Origin: Bacillota bacterium
GTDB lineage: Bacteria; Bacillota; Bacilli; Lactobacillales; Aerococcaceae
Assembly (NCBI GenBank): GCA_023442905.1
Contig: JAEZWY010000016.1
Span: 1-9,659 of the forward strand
DNA length: 9,659 bases
Reading direction: 5' to 3'
Below the pieces are notes generated by a model that did not search any database, had not been told where the DNA came from, and worked only from the letters and a program-made list of their open reading frames with translations. A program made the translations under genes and the position numbers. Shown piece by piece: positions 1 to 6,197 of this stretch (positions are counted from its first letter, which is position 1; each line of letters opens with the position of its first letter).

Positions 1-30
1 TCGGGAATTTCACCCTGCCCTGAAGATTGC
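1..30 (-). promoter_or_regulatory. FMN riboswitch (RFN element), 5' part, cut by window edge
   Basis: Read on the minus strand, the bases from about 30 down to 1 contain ATCTTCAGGGCAGGG followed by TGAAATTCCCGA. This is the highly conserved opening of the FMN-sensing RFN element: the 5' strand of P1 and the P2 hairpin, whose GGG/CCC arms flank the loop. Known RFN elements bind flavin mononucleotide and shut off riboflavin synthesis or uptake genes by termination or by hiding the start site. The remaining helices and the controlled gene lie outside the window. By family knowledge that gene is a riboflavin transporter (ribU type) or the rib biosynthetic operon; which one cannot be seen. A sigma-A-like promoter at 57-84 directly precedes it. 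Confidence 0.9.
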
Positions 31-56
31 TTCAAATTTATTTAATTACAATTCTT

Positions 57-84
57 ATTATAGCAAGTATCTTACTTTTTTCAA
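57..84 (-). promoter_or_regulatory. Sigma-A promoter driving the FMN riboswitch leader
   Basis: On the minus strand, TTGAAA (84-79) and a perfect TATAAT (62-57) are separated by 16 bases. The expected start near position 50 gives a leader of about 20 bases before the conserved riboswitch core. The -35 begins only 9 bases beyond the rluB stop codon. I find no convincing rluB terminator before it, so read-through from rluB could also enter the riboswitch. Confidence 0.75.
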
Positions 85-93
85 GTACATTGC

Positions 94-816
94 TTATTTT
101 TTCTTGGCGATAGTTAATAGTTCTTCAATCTCATGTTTCAATAAAGTTCTACTATCTCCTGGTTTTAAGCCTTTAAGATCTAAAAATCCGTAGCGTTCGC
201 GTTTTAATTTAGTAACGGGGTGACCCACTGCCTCAAGCATTTTACGGACTTGGCGATTACGTCCTTCGTGGATAATCATCTCAATAATCGTTGTCTTTTT
301 ATCCTTATCAACAGAAAGGATTTTAGCTTGTGCTGGTGCTGTTTTAACGCCATCAATTTCAACACCACGCTCTAATTGCTTACGCTCGTCGCCAGTAATA
401 ATACCCTCAACTTTAGCTACATAGACCTTGTTAATCTCGTAACGTGGGTGCATTAAGGTATTCGCAAATTCACCATCATTGGTTAATAGCAGTAAACCGG
501 ATGTATTGTAGTCCAATCGTCCTACCGGATAAATACGTTGCTCGATACCTGGGAAAAAGTCCGTCACAACTTTACGCCCTTTATCATCTTTCACAGCAGA
601 AATCACGCCAGTTGGTTTGTAGAATACATAGTAAACCGGTTCTTCTTTATAAATAGGTACCTCGTCTACTTCGATACGGTCTGAATTTGACACTTTTAAT
701 CCTAATTCTCTAACAACTAGTCCATTGACTTTTACGCGTCCTGCCGTAATTAATTTCTCTGATTCTCGTCTAGAGGCAACCCCTGCGTGTGCCATCACTT
801 TTTGTAATCTTTCCAT
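94..816 (-). CDS. rluB: 23S rRNA pseudouridine synthase, RluB/RsuA family
   Basis: This 240-residue protein isomerises a uridine in 23S rRNA to pseudouridine (U2605 in E. coli for RluB). Residues 1-60 form an S4 RNA-binding domain (RLQKVMAHAGVASRR start). Residues 60-235 form the RsuA/RluB/E/F catalytic domain, with the GRLDYNTSGLLLLTNDGE block at 99-116 carrying the catalytic Asp102. The EGRNRQVRKML segment at 184-194 and the MHPRYEINKVYV segment at 122-133 are also family hallmarks. Length is normal. The ATG is preceded by GGAG at 827-830, 10 bases upstream. It lies 24 bases after scpB and is the last gene of the ribT-scpA-scpB-rluB operon, a conserved order in Bacillota. RluB versus a close RsuA-like paralogue is decided mainly by that context. 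Confidence 0.93.
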   Translation of the reverse strand: MERLQKVMAHAGVASRRESEKLITAGRVKVNGLVVRELGLKVSNSDRIEVDEVPIYKEEPVYYVFYKPTGVISAVKDDKGRKVVTDFFPGIEQRIYPVGRLDYNTSGLLLLTNDGEFANTLMHPRYEINKVYVAKVEGIITGDERKQLERGVEIDGVKTAPAQAKILSVDKDKKTTIIEMIIHEGRNRQVRKMLEAVGHPVTKLKRERYGFLDLKGLKPGDSRTLLKHEIEELLTIAKKK

Positions 817-840
817 TATTTAATAACTCCTATTGGTGAC

Positions 841-1455
841 CTATTCTGTTGGTTCTTCTATTGTTATTTGGTTGAATTCCTTTTGCATAGGTTCACCATG
901 CTCATCAATTTTAAAAAGGGTTTCTTCATCTACAGACCCATCTAATACTAAATTATGGATATCTGGCAAGTCATCTAAAGACTCTAATCCAAAATATTGG
1001 TAAAAGTAGGATGTCACCCCGTATATAATTGGTCGTCCCGGTGAATCTTGTCGGCCAGTTTCCATAATTAAATCTCGCTCTAACAATTTATGGATCATAT
1101 TTGACGATTGAACGCCCCGGATATCATCAATTGTCATCCTTGTCACCGGTTGTTGGTAAGCAATAATCGCTAGCGTTTCTAAGGCGGCTTGCGATAGTTT
1201 TGTAGCAAAAGGAGACACAGCGTAATTCTTCACTACATCACCATATGCCGCTTTTGTCACCAATTGGACCCGTTCGTTAATAACAGTAATTCGCAAGCCA
1301 GATTGGGGATCGTGTTGCAGACGATTTCTCAATACCATCACATAGTATAAGGCCCACTCTGACTTTATTTCTAATAAATTCGCAAGTTCATCTACAGCGA
1401 TACCGTCTTCACCTGCTACGAAAAGTAAACTTTCTATTGCAGCGACTGCATTCAT
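841..1455 (-). CDS. scpB: Segregation and condensation protein B
   Basis: ScpB is the small winged-helix (kite) subunit that dimerises and binds the kleisin ScpA in the SMC-ScpAB complex, which organises and segregates the chromosome. The 204-residue product has two winged-helix domains. The first (about 1-80) holds the AIESLLFVAGE motif. The second (about 85-165) contains ALETLAIIAYQQPVTR, then IRGV, then GRPIIYGVTSYFYQYFGL ending in LDDLP, all typical of the family. The tail after 170 is acidic, as in many homologues. Its ATG overlaps the scpA stop (ATGA at 1452-1455) and is preceded by a GGAGG at 1463-1467 inside scpA, so translation is probably coupled and the two subunits kept in ratio. 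Confidence 0.95.
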   Translation of the reverse strand: MNAVAAIESLLFVAGEDGIAVDELANLLEIKSEWALYYVMVLRNRLQHDPQSGLRITVINERVQLVTKAAYGDVVKNYAVSPFATKLSQAALETLAIIAYQQPVTRMTIDDIRGVQSSNMIHKLLERDLIMETGRQDSPGRPIIYGVTSYFYQYFGLESLDDLPDIHNLVLDGSVDEETLFKIDEHGEPMQKEFNQITIEEPTE

Positions 1456-2210
1456 TCACTTTCCTCCCGTCTAATCAATTGAATATCTGCCCTCAAGTTT
1501 TCTTGGTATAAGTATAACTCATTTGACTTCACTAATTCTAAAATTGCTAGGAACATACTGACAATTTGACTTCGTGATTGAATTTTACCAAGAAAAACAG
1601 CTTCTTGAAACATTAAAACATCTCGGTCAGCCTCAACAAAGGCTTGGCGGATATCGGCCATTGCTGCCCCTACTGAGTATAGTTCTCCTGCAATCGTAGT
1701 TTGGATAGGTTGTTGATTTTTTAATCGGAAGGCCATTTTTTGAATAGCTCTGTATAAGTCATCCGGTGTTAGCTGGCGTCCGGTCATCGGAATTTTTTCT
1801 TGGTATGCTGATAAATCAGTTGGCTGCTTGGTGTACTCTAAAGATCTTTCAGCCTGTTTATCAGCTAATATATGAGATATCTCTTGATATTGTTGGAAAG
1901 CTAATAATTGTTCAACCAAAGAATCGCGTGGATCTTCATCATCTTCTTCAACAGCCGCTTTAGGTGTTTTAGGTAGCATCATTTGCGTTTTGATTTCCAG
2001 TAATGTAGCTGCCATCACCAAATATTCTGAAGCAACATCCAGAGATAGGGCTTCATAAGTATGAATATAGGCTAAATATTGGTCTGTGACTAAATTAATA
2101 GGAATATCAAAAATATCCACTTTTAAATCTTTAATTAAGTGTAATAGTAAATCAAGCGGCCCCTCAAAGGCCGCTAGATCTAGTGTTAATTCACTTGTTT
2201 GCTCGTTCAT
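1452..2210 (-). CDS. scpA: Segregation and condensation protein A (kleisin)
   Basis: ScpA is the kleisin that bridges the SMC heads and binds an ScpB dimer, closing the condensin ring in the cytoplasm on the nucleoid. The 252-residue product carries the family N-terminus FEGPLDLLLHLIKDLKVDI at 15-33, followed by DIPI and the helix TDQYLAYI that contacts the SMC neck. The acidic stretch EEDDEDPRD in the middle is the usual variable linker. The C-terminal winged helix (about 175-250) includes VSMFLAILELVK, the segment that binds the SMC head. Length is normal. AGGAGA at 2222-2227 serves as ribosome binding site and overlaps the ribT stop codon. This supports one operon with ribT upstream and scpB downstream. 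Confidence 0.95.
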   Translation of the reverse strand: MNEQTSELTLDLAAFEGPLDLLLHLIKDLKVDIFDIPINLVTDQYLAYIHTYEALSLDVASEYLVMAATLLEIKTQMMLPKTPKAAVEEDDEDPRDSLVEQLLAFQQYQEISHILADKQAERSLEYTKQPTDLSAYQEKIPMTGRQLTPDDLYRAIQKMAFRLKNQQPIQTTIAGELYSVGAAMADIRQAFVEADRDVLMFQEAVFLGKIQSRSQIVSMFLAILELVKSNELYLYQENLRADIQLIRREESE

Positions 2211-2225
2211 ACTGACACTTATCTC

Positions 2226-2627
2226 CTAGACTTGGGTAGTGTTTTCTTGATTATTATCTAATTCCTCTTGGCGACGTTTTGTCCATTTTGACAAAATTGT
2301 AGATAGAGAAATTACACCAGTAAGGGAATAAACGGGGAATTCTTTCTTTAATGCCGTTAATAAATCATAAGTCCGTCCTTCTTCTCTAAAAGAAGGATTG
2401 ATTGATAAATAACGCACAACTAAAGTATCTGTATCATCATATTGGTCAAATCCCACTAATCCAATAATATTATCTGAATCAGCATCTTTCCATAAGTAAA
2501 TCTTACGTTCATGCTGATTTATTTTATCCATTTCTTCTTTAAGTTCAGAAAACTCTTTAAACTCAGGGATGTAGGATAATAGGCCCATTACGATTTTCTC
2601 GTATCTTCCTATATAAGGCACTAACAT
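2226..2627 (-). CDS. ribT: RibT-like GNAT family acetyltransferase
   Basis: The 133-residue protein matches my memory of B. subtilis RibT from its first residues (ML..Y...EKI.MGLLS) through a conserved YLWKD-like segment and VRYLSINPSFREEG at 71-84, the GNAT beta4-alpha3 region that binds acetyl-CoA. RibT sits at the end of the B. subtilis riboflavin operon, and its substrate is not established. Here it heads the scpAB operon. The open frame extends 11 codons further upstream, but the inner ATG at 2625-2627 has a near-perfect AAGGAGG six bases away and matches the family N-terminus, so I chose it. The acetyl-CoA loop reads R81-E-E-G-R-T86 where GNATs usually have Q/R-x-x-G-x-G/A, so the second small residue is replaced by Thr. 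Catalytic activity is uncertain. Confidence 0.85.
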   Translation of the reverse strand: MLVPYIGRYEKIVMGLLSYIPEFKEFSELKEEMDKINQHERKIYLWKDADSDNIIGLVGFDQYDDTDTLVVRYLSINPSFREEGRTYDLLTALKKEFPVYSLTGVISLSTILSKWTKRRQEELDNNQENTTQV

Positions 2628-2633
2628 CTTTGC

Positions 2634-2640
2634 CCTCCTT
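2634..2640 (-). promoter_or_regulatory. Ribosome binding site that decides the ribT start
   Basis: AAGGAGG on the minus strand, six bases before the ATG at 2625-2627. It lies inside the longer open frame, so the upstream ATG at 2658-2660 is very unlikely to be used. Confidence 0.85.
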
Positions 2641-2670
2641 TTACTTTTGCTTAATAACAAAGTATGTGTA

Positions 2671-2699
2671 AGAGTACATTAGCACACATCTTTAGTCAA
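2671..2699 (-). promoter_or_regulatory. Probable promoter of the ribT-scpA-scpB-rluB operon
   Basis: On the minus strand, TTGACT (2699-2694) is followed after 17 bases by TACTCT (2676-2671). The -35 is 5/6 to consensus and the -10 only 3/6. It lies between the exporter terminator and ribT and is the best candidate in the gap. The predicted start near 2664 gives a leader of about 37 bases. Confidence 0.55.
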
Positions 2700-2716
2700 G
2701 GCAATTTTTTCTCTAT

Positions 2717-2740
2717 TAAAATACCTTCTTTTAGAAGATA
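2717..2740 (-). terminator. Weak second hairpin after the exporter operon
   Basis: On the minus strand, an 8-pair stem TATCTTCT/AGAAGGTA (one G-U pair) with loop AAA is followed by TTTTAAT. The stem is AT-rich, so it is at best a backup terminator behind the stronger one at 2759-2799. It lies just upstream of the ribT -35 and could instead be chance. Confidence 0.3.
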
Positions 2741-2758
2741 GTAGTTAGCCATTTAACG

Positions 2759-2799
2759 CAACAAATAAAAGAATAGCCAGGTCCAACCAGACCTGACTA
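2759..2799 (-). terminator. Intrinsic terminator of the natA-natB operon
   Basis: On the minus strand, a 10-pair stem TAGTCAGGTC/GACCTGGCTA with one G-U pair and a 6-base loop (arms 2790-2799 and 2774-2783) is followed by a T-rich run, TTCTTTTATTTGTT. It starts 11 bases after the natB stop. The plus-strand side has no T run, so it acts only on minus-strand transcripts. Confidence 0.85.
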
Positions 2800-2810
2800 A
2801 CTTGATTACA

Positions 2811-4106
2811 TTAACTTTTCTTCTCATTTTGTCTCAAGTTGTAAGATTGTTTCAAGGTACCAAATAGGCCTTTGTCTGAGTAAGTCAGTACATTTGACCG
2901 ATAGAAATTGGCTGATAACCATAAGCACAAAATAGAAAATAGGAGCGAAATAATAACCGACAAGACTAATTCTGTTGTCGATACTGTTTCAGCTGCAATC
3001 CTAAATGGCATAACAAATGGTGTAAAGAATGGAATTTGTGATCCCACTCTTACTAAAATATTATTAGAGAAACCTAATCCGAACATACCGATATAGAAAC
3101 CAACTAAACTAAGCAGGATAATTGGCGTAACCATCTTGTTCACATCTTGAACGTTTGAAACGAGTGATCCTAAGAAAGCTCCTAATACTGAGTAAGTAAT
3201 GATTCCTAAGAATGCTAACAATCCTGACCACCCAAGGACTGATGATGACGAACCTAATAAACTTAGAATCGATTCATCTCCTATGAAACTTTGAATTTCT
3301 GGCGGTAACGGTGTACGCAACAACGTAATAAATGCAATACCTAATAAAATTGCATAGAAGGCTACTTGGGTTAATAACACTAAGAAAATCCCTAACATTT
3401 TACCCATAAAATGTGTATTGGATGAAATAGATGATAGGACGATTTCCATAATTCTAGACCCTTTTTCCACAGCTATTTCCTGTGAAATAATAGAGATATA
3501 GTTCATAACAAACATGAATACTATAAAGGATACAACATAAGCAACCCCTGTGCGGACCATCGATTGTATATCTTGGCTACTTTCAGTAGTACCGGCTGTT
3601 AAATTAACAGTTTGGTTATGAAGTGGCACACTTGAATCCAATAAATAACTGGATTCCTCTCCTGACAACCCTAAGGCTTCAGACCGATTCGATAATTGAA
3701 TCTCCTCTAACACATTTTGGAATCCACCTGTGGAAATATTTTTCCCTGTATTACTTCGATAGAATTCTGCCTGAATATTTTCTGGATCACTTTCATCTAC
3801 AGTCAGATAGCCATCAATTTCTTCGCTCGCTAAGGCAGCTTCAGCTTGTTCAGTATCTTGGTCAAAGATTAATTGATTCTGCCCATTATCTTGATCTTCT
3901 ATTGCTTGGGCTGTTTGGTCAGATGCCCCCACAATAGCAACCGTTCCGATTGAGTCAGAGGCTGTGGCTGACCCAATAATAGTTGAAATAATAGCAACTA
4001 CTGCAACCATTAAAATTGGACTTAGTAATAACATTACAAATGACCATGAAAATACATTTTTCTTGTAGACTTCTGCAATAATAATAGCTAATCGACTATT
4101 TCTCAT
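2811..4106 (-). CDS. ABC-2 type exporter permease, NatB/YhaP-like
   Basis: This is the membrane subunit of a two-gene ABC exporter. About 431 residues: an N-terminal membrane helix (about 21-45), a large extracytoplasmic domain rich in D, E, Q and S (about 48-184), and five helices near 185-207, 237-263, 294-318, 326-347 and 379-400. This is the layout of the ABC2_membrane_3 group that includes B. subtilis NatB and YhaP. The conserved VEKGSRIMEIVLSS segment (about 214-227) precedes the second half. NatAB exports sodium in B. subtilis, but many relatives have unknown substrates, so the substrate here is open. It overlaps the ATPase gene and must be co-translated with it. I prefer the ATG at 4104-4106 (AGGTGG five bases upstream) over an in-frame GTG at 4113-4115. 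Confidence 0.85.
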   Translation of the reverse strand: MRNSRLAIIIAEVYKKNVFSWSFVMLLLSPILMVAVVAIISTIIGSATASDSIGTVAIVGASDQTAQAIEDQDNGQNQLIFDQDTEQAEAALASEEIDGYLTVDESDPENIQAEFYRSNTGKNISTGGFQNVLEEIQLSNRSEALGLSGEESSYLLDSSVPLHNQTVNLTAGTTESSQDIQSMVRTGVAYVVSFIVFMFVMNYISIISQEIAVEKGSRIMEIVLSSISSNTHFMGKMLGIFLVLLTQVAFYAILLGIAFITLLRTPLPPEIQSFIGDESILSLLGSSSSVLGWSGLLAFLGIITYSVLGAFLGSLVSNVQDVNKMVTPIILLSLVGFYIGMFGLGFSNNILVRVGSQIPFFTPFVMPFRIAAETVSTTELVLSVIISLLFSILCLWLSANFYRSNVLTYSDKGLFGTLKQSYNLRQNEKKS

Positions 4107-5007
4107 GACGTCCACCTGCTTCCATTTTGAAAATTTCGTCTAATGTTGGCGGTTGTTGACTGAAGGATTGGATATACTCCCCTTTAGAAATCGTATTAAA
4201 CAAATCAGGTCCTATGTTTTCATCTTCTAGAATTAACTTATATTCACCTGTCGTTAATTGACTAACAGATTCTACCCCTTCCAAAGCTGAAAGTGTATTT
4301 TCATCCCAACCGTCAGCTTGAACGAACAATCTCGTTTTTCCATAAGCATTTCTCACCTCATTGATAGGTCCAAAAAGCTTTTGCTGGCCGTTATGGATCA
4401 TAATCACAGAATCACAAATATCTTGGACATTAGACATGTTATGACTTGAAAAAATAATACATGCTCCTTTATCTCGTAACCGTACAATTCCTTCCATTAA
4501 GAAACTAGCATTGACTGGGTCTAAACCTGAGAAAGGCTCATCTAATATAATCAATTTTGGTTCATGAATTAAGGTTGCAATCAATTGGACCTTTTGTTGG
4601 TTACCTTTCGATAAAGTCTTAATTTTATCTTTACGGTCACCTTTCACGTTAAAGTTTTCTAGCCATTCATCAATTTTGGCATCAATTTCTTTCTTTTTCA
4701 TTCCACGCAATCGAGCAAAATATGTAATTTGTTTCTCAATTGTCATGGTTTCATAAAGTCCACGTTCTTCAGGTAAGTACCCCACGGTATCATATACTTT
4801 TTTCATATGTAAAGGTTGCCCTTCCCACTTTACTTGACCACCATTTTCTGGTGTTAAGAAATTCAAGATCATGCGGAATATTGTTGTCTTCCCAGAACCA
4901 TTTTGACCTACGATACCTAGGATAGTGCCTGGTTGAATCTCAAATGAGACATCATCAACGGCGACAACTTTGCCGAAGGTTTTACGTAGATGTTCTACTT
5001 CTAACAT
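4096..5007 (-). CDS. ABC exporter ATP-binding subunit, NatA/YhaQ-like
   Basis: This cytoplasmic ATPase of 303 residues powers the neighbouring permease. Visible in order: Walker A GQNGSGKT (34-41), a Q-loop region reading YLPEERGLY (78-85, with Glu where many ABC proteins have Gln, usual in this subfamily), signature LSKGNQQKV (132-140), Walker B LIILDEP (152-158), D-loop SGLD (160-163) and switch His189 in SSHN. Residues after about 215 form the extra C-terminal domain of NatA-type ATPases. The last codons overlap the permease start. GGAGG at 5015-5019 sits seven bases before the ATG. The pair is a separate transcription unit: a terminator lies upstream at 5126-5151, with a -10 and palindrome in the leader. 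Sodium export, antimicrobial resistance or another cargo cannot be distinguished from sequence. Confidence 0.93.
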   Translation of the reverse strand: MLEVEHLRKTFGKVVAVDDVSFEIQPGTILGIVGQNGSGKTTIFRMILNFLTPENGGQVKWEGQPLHMKKVYDTVGYLPEERGLYETMTIEKQITYFARLRGMKKKEIDAKIDEWLENFNVKGDRKDKIKTLSKGNQQKVQLIATLIHEPKLIILDEPFSGLDPVNASFLMEGIVRLRDKGACIIFSSHNMSNVQDICDSVIMIHNGQQKLFGPINEVRNAYGKTRLFVQADGWDENTLSALEGVESVSQLTTGEYKLILEDENIGPDLFNTISKGEYIQSFSQQPPTLDEIFKMEAGGRHEK

Positions 5008-5033
5008 ACTATTTCCTCCTCTTGCTTTTTTAA

Positions 5034-5047
5034 CGAAAACATTTTCG
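5034..5047. promoter_or_regulatory. Perfect palindrome, candidate operator of the exporter genes
   Basis: CGAAAACATTTTCG is a perfect inverted repeat with 6-base arms and a 2-base centre. It lies just downstream of the start predicted from the TATAAT at 5057-5062 and upstream of the ribosome binding site, where a bound repressor would block transcription. It resembles the GAAAACGTTTTC core of LacI/CcpA-type sites but lacks their central CG and TG...CA ends, so I do not assign a regulator. No regulator gene is adjacent. Confidence 0.5.
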
Positions 5048-5056
5048 CATATTTAT

Positions 5057-5062
5057 ATTATA
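5057..5062 (-). promoter_or_regulatory. -10 element of the natA-natB operon
   Basis: A perfect TATAAT on the minus strand lies between the xerD terminator and natA. At 16-18 bases upstream I find no good -35 (the best hexamers match poorly) and no TG extension. The region is strongly AT-rich. A weak -35 beside a palindrome suggests a regulated promoter, but this is inference. Confidence 0.5.
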
Positions 5063-5125
5063 AAATAAATAAAAGCGTTAAAGGTCTTCATAACTAAAGA
5101 AAAATACATAATATTGAATATATGC

Positions 5126-5151
5126 AAAAAAAGGCAGGAAATTCCTACCTT
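5126..5151 (-). terminator. Intrinsic terminator after xerD
   Basis: On the minus strand, an 8-pair stem AAGGTAGG/CCTGCCTT (one G-U pair) with loop AATTT is followed by seven Ts counted from 5132 to 5126. It lies 41 bases beyond the xerD stop. The plus strand also has Ts after the hairpin but carries a C-A mismatch in the stem, so termination should favour the minus direction. It separates xerD from the exporter genes. Confidence 0.82.
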
Positions 5152-5192
5152 TTTTATTGTGTATTGTATTTATCAAACATTTTTTGTACTTT

Positions 5193-6092
5193 TTATGCCC
5201 GTGGATGGTTTTGCTTATAAATGTCTTTCATATGTTGTGCATGAATATGGGTATAAATTTGTGTGGTCGAAATATCTGAATGACCAAGTAACTCTTGTAC
5301 TACCCTTAAATCGGCGCCGTTTTCAAGTAAATGTGTTGCGAAAGAATGCCGCAGCGTATGAGGACTAATGTCTTTTGTAATATGCGCCATGATGACCATT
5401 TTCTTCAAGTTTTTCCAAACACCTTGTCTTGATAAAGGTTTACCCCGATTATTCACAAATAAATAGCCTTGGCTTTCTTCTTCATCTTTAACTAACTTAG
5501 GACGTCCTTGAGTTAGATAACGGTTAATCCAGTCTTCGGCCATCTCCCCAATCGGTACTAATCGTTCCTTATCCCCTTTACCAATCGTTTGAATGAAGCC
5601 CATATCCAGGTGAATATCTGCTAATTTGATATGGATAATCTCAGAAACACGCATACCGGTTGAGTATAAGGTCTCTAATAGCGTTCTATCTCTTAATCCT
5701 AACGGTCTGCTCACATCTGGAGCAGCTAGGATTCGATCCACTTCTTCTAAGGTTAATACTGCTGGTAAATGTTGTGTTTTCTTAGGTAGAGAAATCTTTT
5801 CCATTGGATTGTTTTCAATAACGCCATCCAATTTTAAATAACGGAAGAAATGCCGTAAGGTTGACACATAATGTGACCGCGTAGATGTTGCTAGATGGTC
5901 ATCGTTCATCCACTTTAGGTGTGTGAGCACCGTATCTTGATGAATTCCTTGAACACGCTCAATACCCTGTCGATCTAAATAAGTCATCATTCTATTTAAC
6001 TCTTGCTTGTAGGAGATGATGGAATTTTCAGCCAGTCCTTCTTCTACCCGCATAGTATTTAAAAAATCTTCAATCACTTCAGTTAGCTTCAT
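5193..6092 (-). CDS. xerD: Tyrosine recombinase XerD
   Basis: XerD acts with XerC at the dif site to resolve chromosome dimers at the terminus. The 299-residue product has the N-terminal core-binding domain (about 1-100) and the catalytic domain (about 110-295). All catalytic residues are present: Arg148 (STGMRVSE), Lys172 (GKGDKER), His245 and Arg248 (PHTLRHSFATH), His271 (LLGHSDISTTQIY) and nucleophile Tyr280. This spacing is almost identical to E. coli XerD, and the HPRA ending is typical. The frame runs 12 codons further upstream, but the outer ATG has no ribosome binding site, while the inner ATG at 6090-6092 has AAAGGG five bases away and the family N-terminus MKLTEVIEDFL. It follows cvfB by 105 bases. 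XerD rather than XerC is supported by spacing, ending and context. Confidence 0.93.
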   Translation of the reverse strand: MKLTEVIEDFLNTMRVEEGLAENSIISYKQELNRMMTYLDRQGIERVQGIHQDTVLTHLKWMNDDHLATSTRSHYVSTLRHFFRYLKLDGVIENNPMEKISLPKKTQHLPAVLTLEEVDRILAAPDVSRPLGLRDRTLLETLYSTGMRVSEIIHIKLADIHLDMGFIQTIGKGDKERLVPIGEMAEDWINRYLTQGRPKLVKDEEESQGYLFVNNRGKPLSRQGVWKNLKKMVIMAHITKDISPHTLRHSFATHLLENGADLRVVQELLGHSDISTTQIYTHIHAQHMKDIYKQNHPRA

Positions 6093-6140
6093 GCTTACCC
6101 TTTCTTCACTCAACGAAAACAAAAACATTCTACTGAATTT

Positions 6141-6169
6141 AAAGTAGCCTACCTCATAAATTGTGTAAA
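6141..6169 (-). promoter_or_regulatory. Possible xerD promoter
   Basis: On the minus strand, TTTACA (6169-6164) and TACTTT (6146-6141) are 17 bases apart in the gap between cvfB and xerD. The -35 is 5/6 and the -10 only 3/6. No terminator is visible after cvfB, so xerD may also be read from the cvfB promoter. Confidence 0.4.
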
Positions 6170-6197
6170 ACTCAGTTGATTACCGCTTTAAGCTTAA

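Noticed and set aside
66..90. Repeated TACTTG and the AAGTA inverted repeat after rluB as a terminator
   Set aside because: The stem is about five AT-rich pairs and is better explained as part of the promoter region in front of the riboswitch.
3623..3937. A 104-codon plus-strand open frame inside the permease gene, and other plus-strand open frames across the window
   Set aside because: They lie wholly inside well-supported minus-strand genes, show no family features, and have no ribosome binding site or promoter pattern that I can see. They are shadows of the real coding frames.
4113..4115. GTG as start of the permease gene
   Set aside because: In frame and possible, but the ATG three codons later has AGGTGG at a suitable distance, while the GTG has only a weak GGAA. 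The choice is not certain.
6112..6121. AACGAAAACA repeated from the palindrome region (5032-5041) upstream of xerD
   Set aside because: Only one half of the palindrome is present and the sequence is low in complexity; most likely chance.
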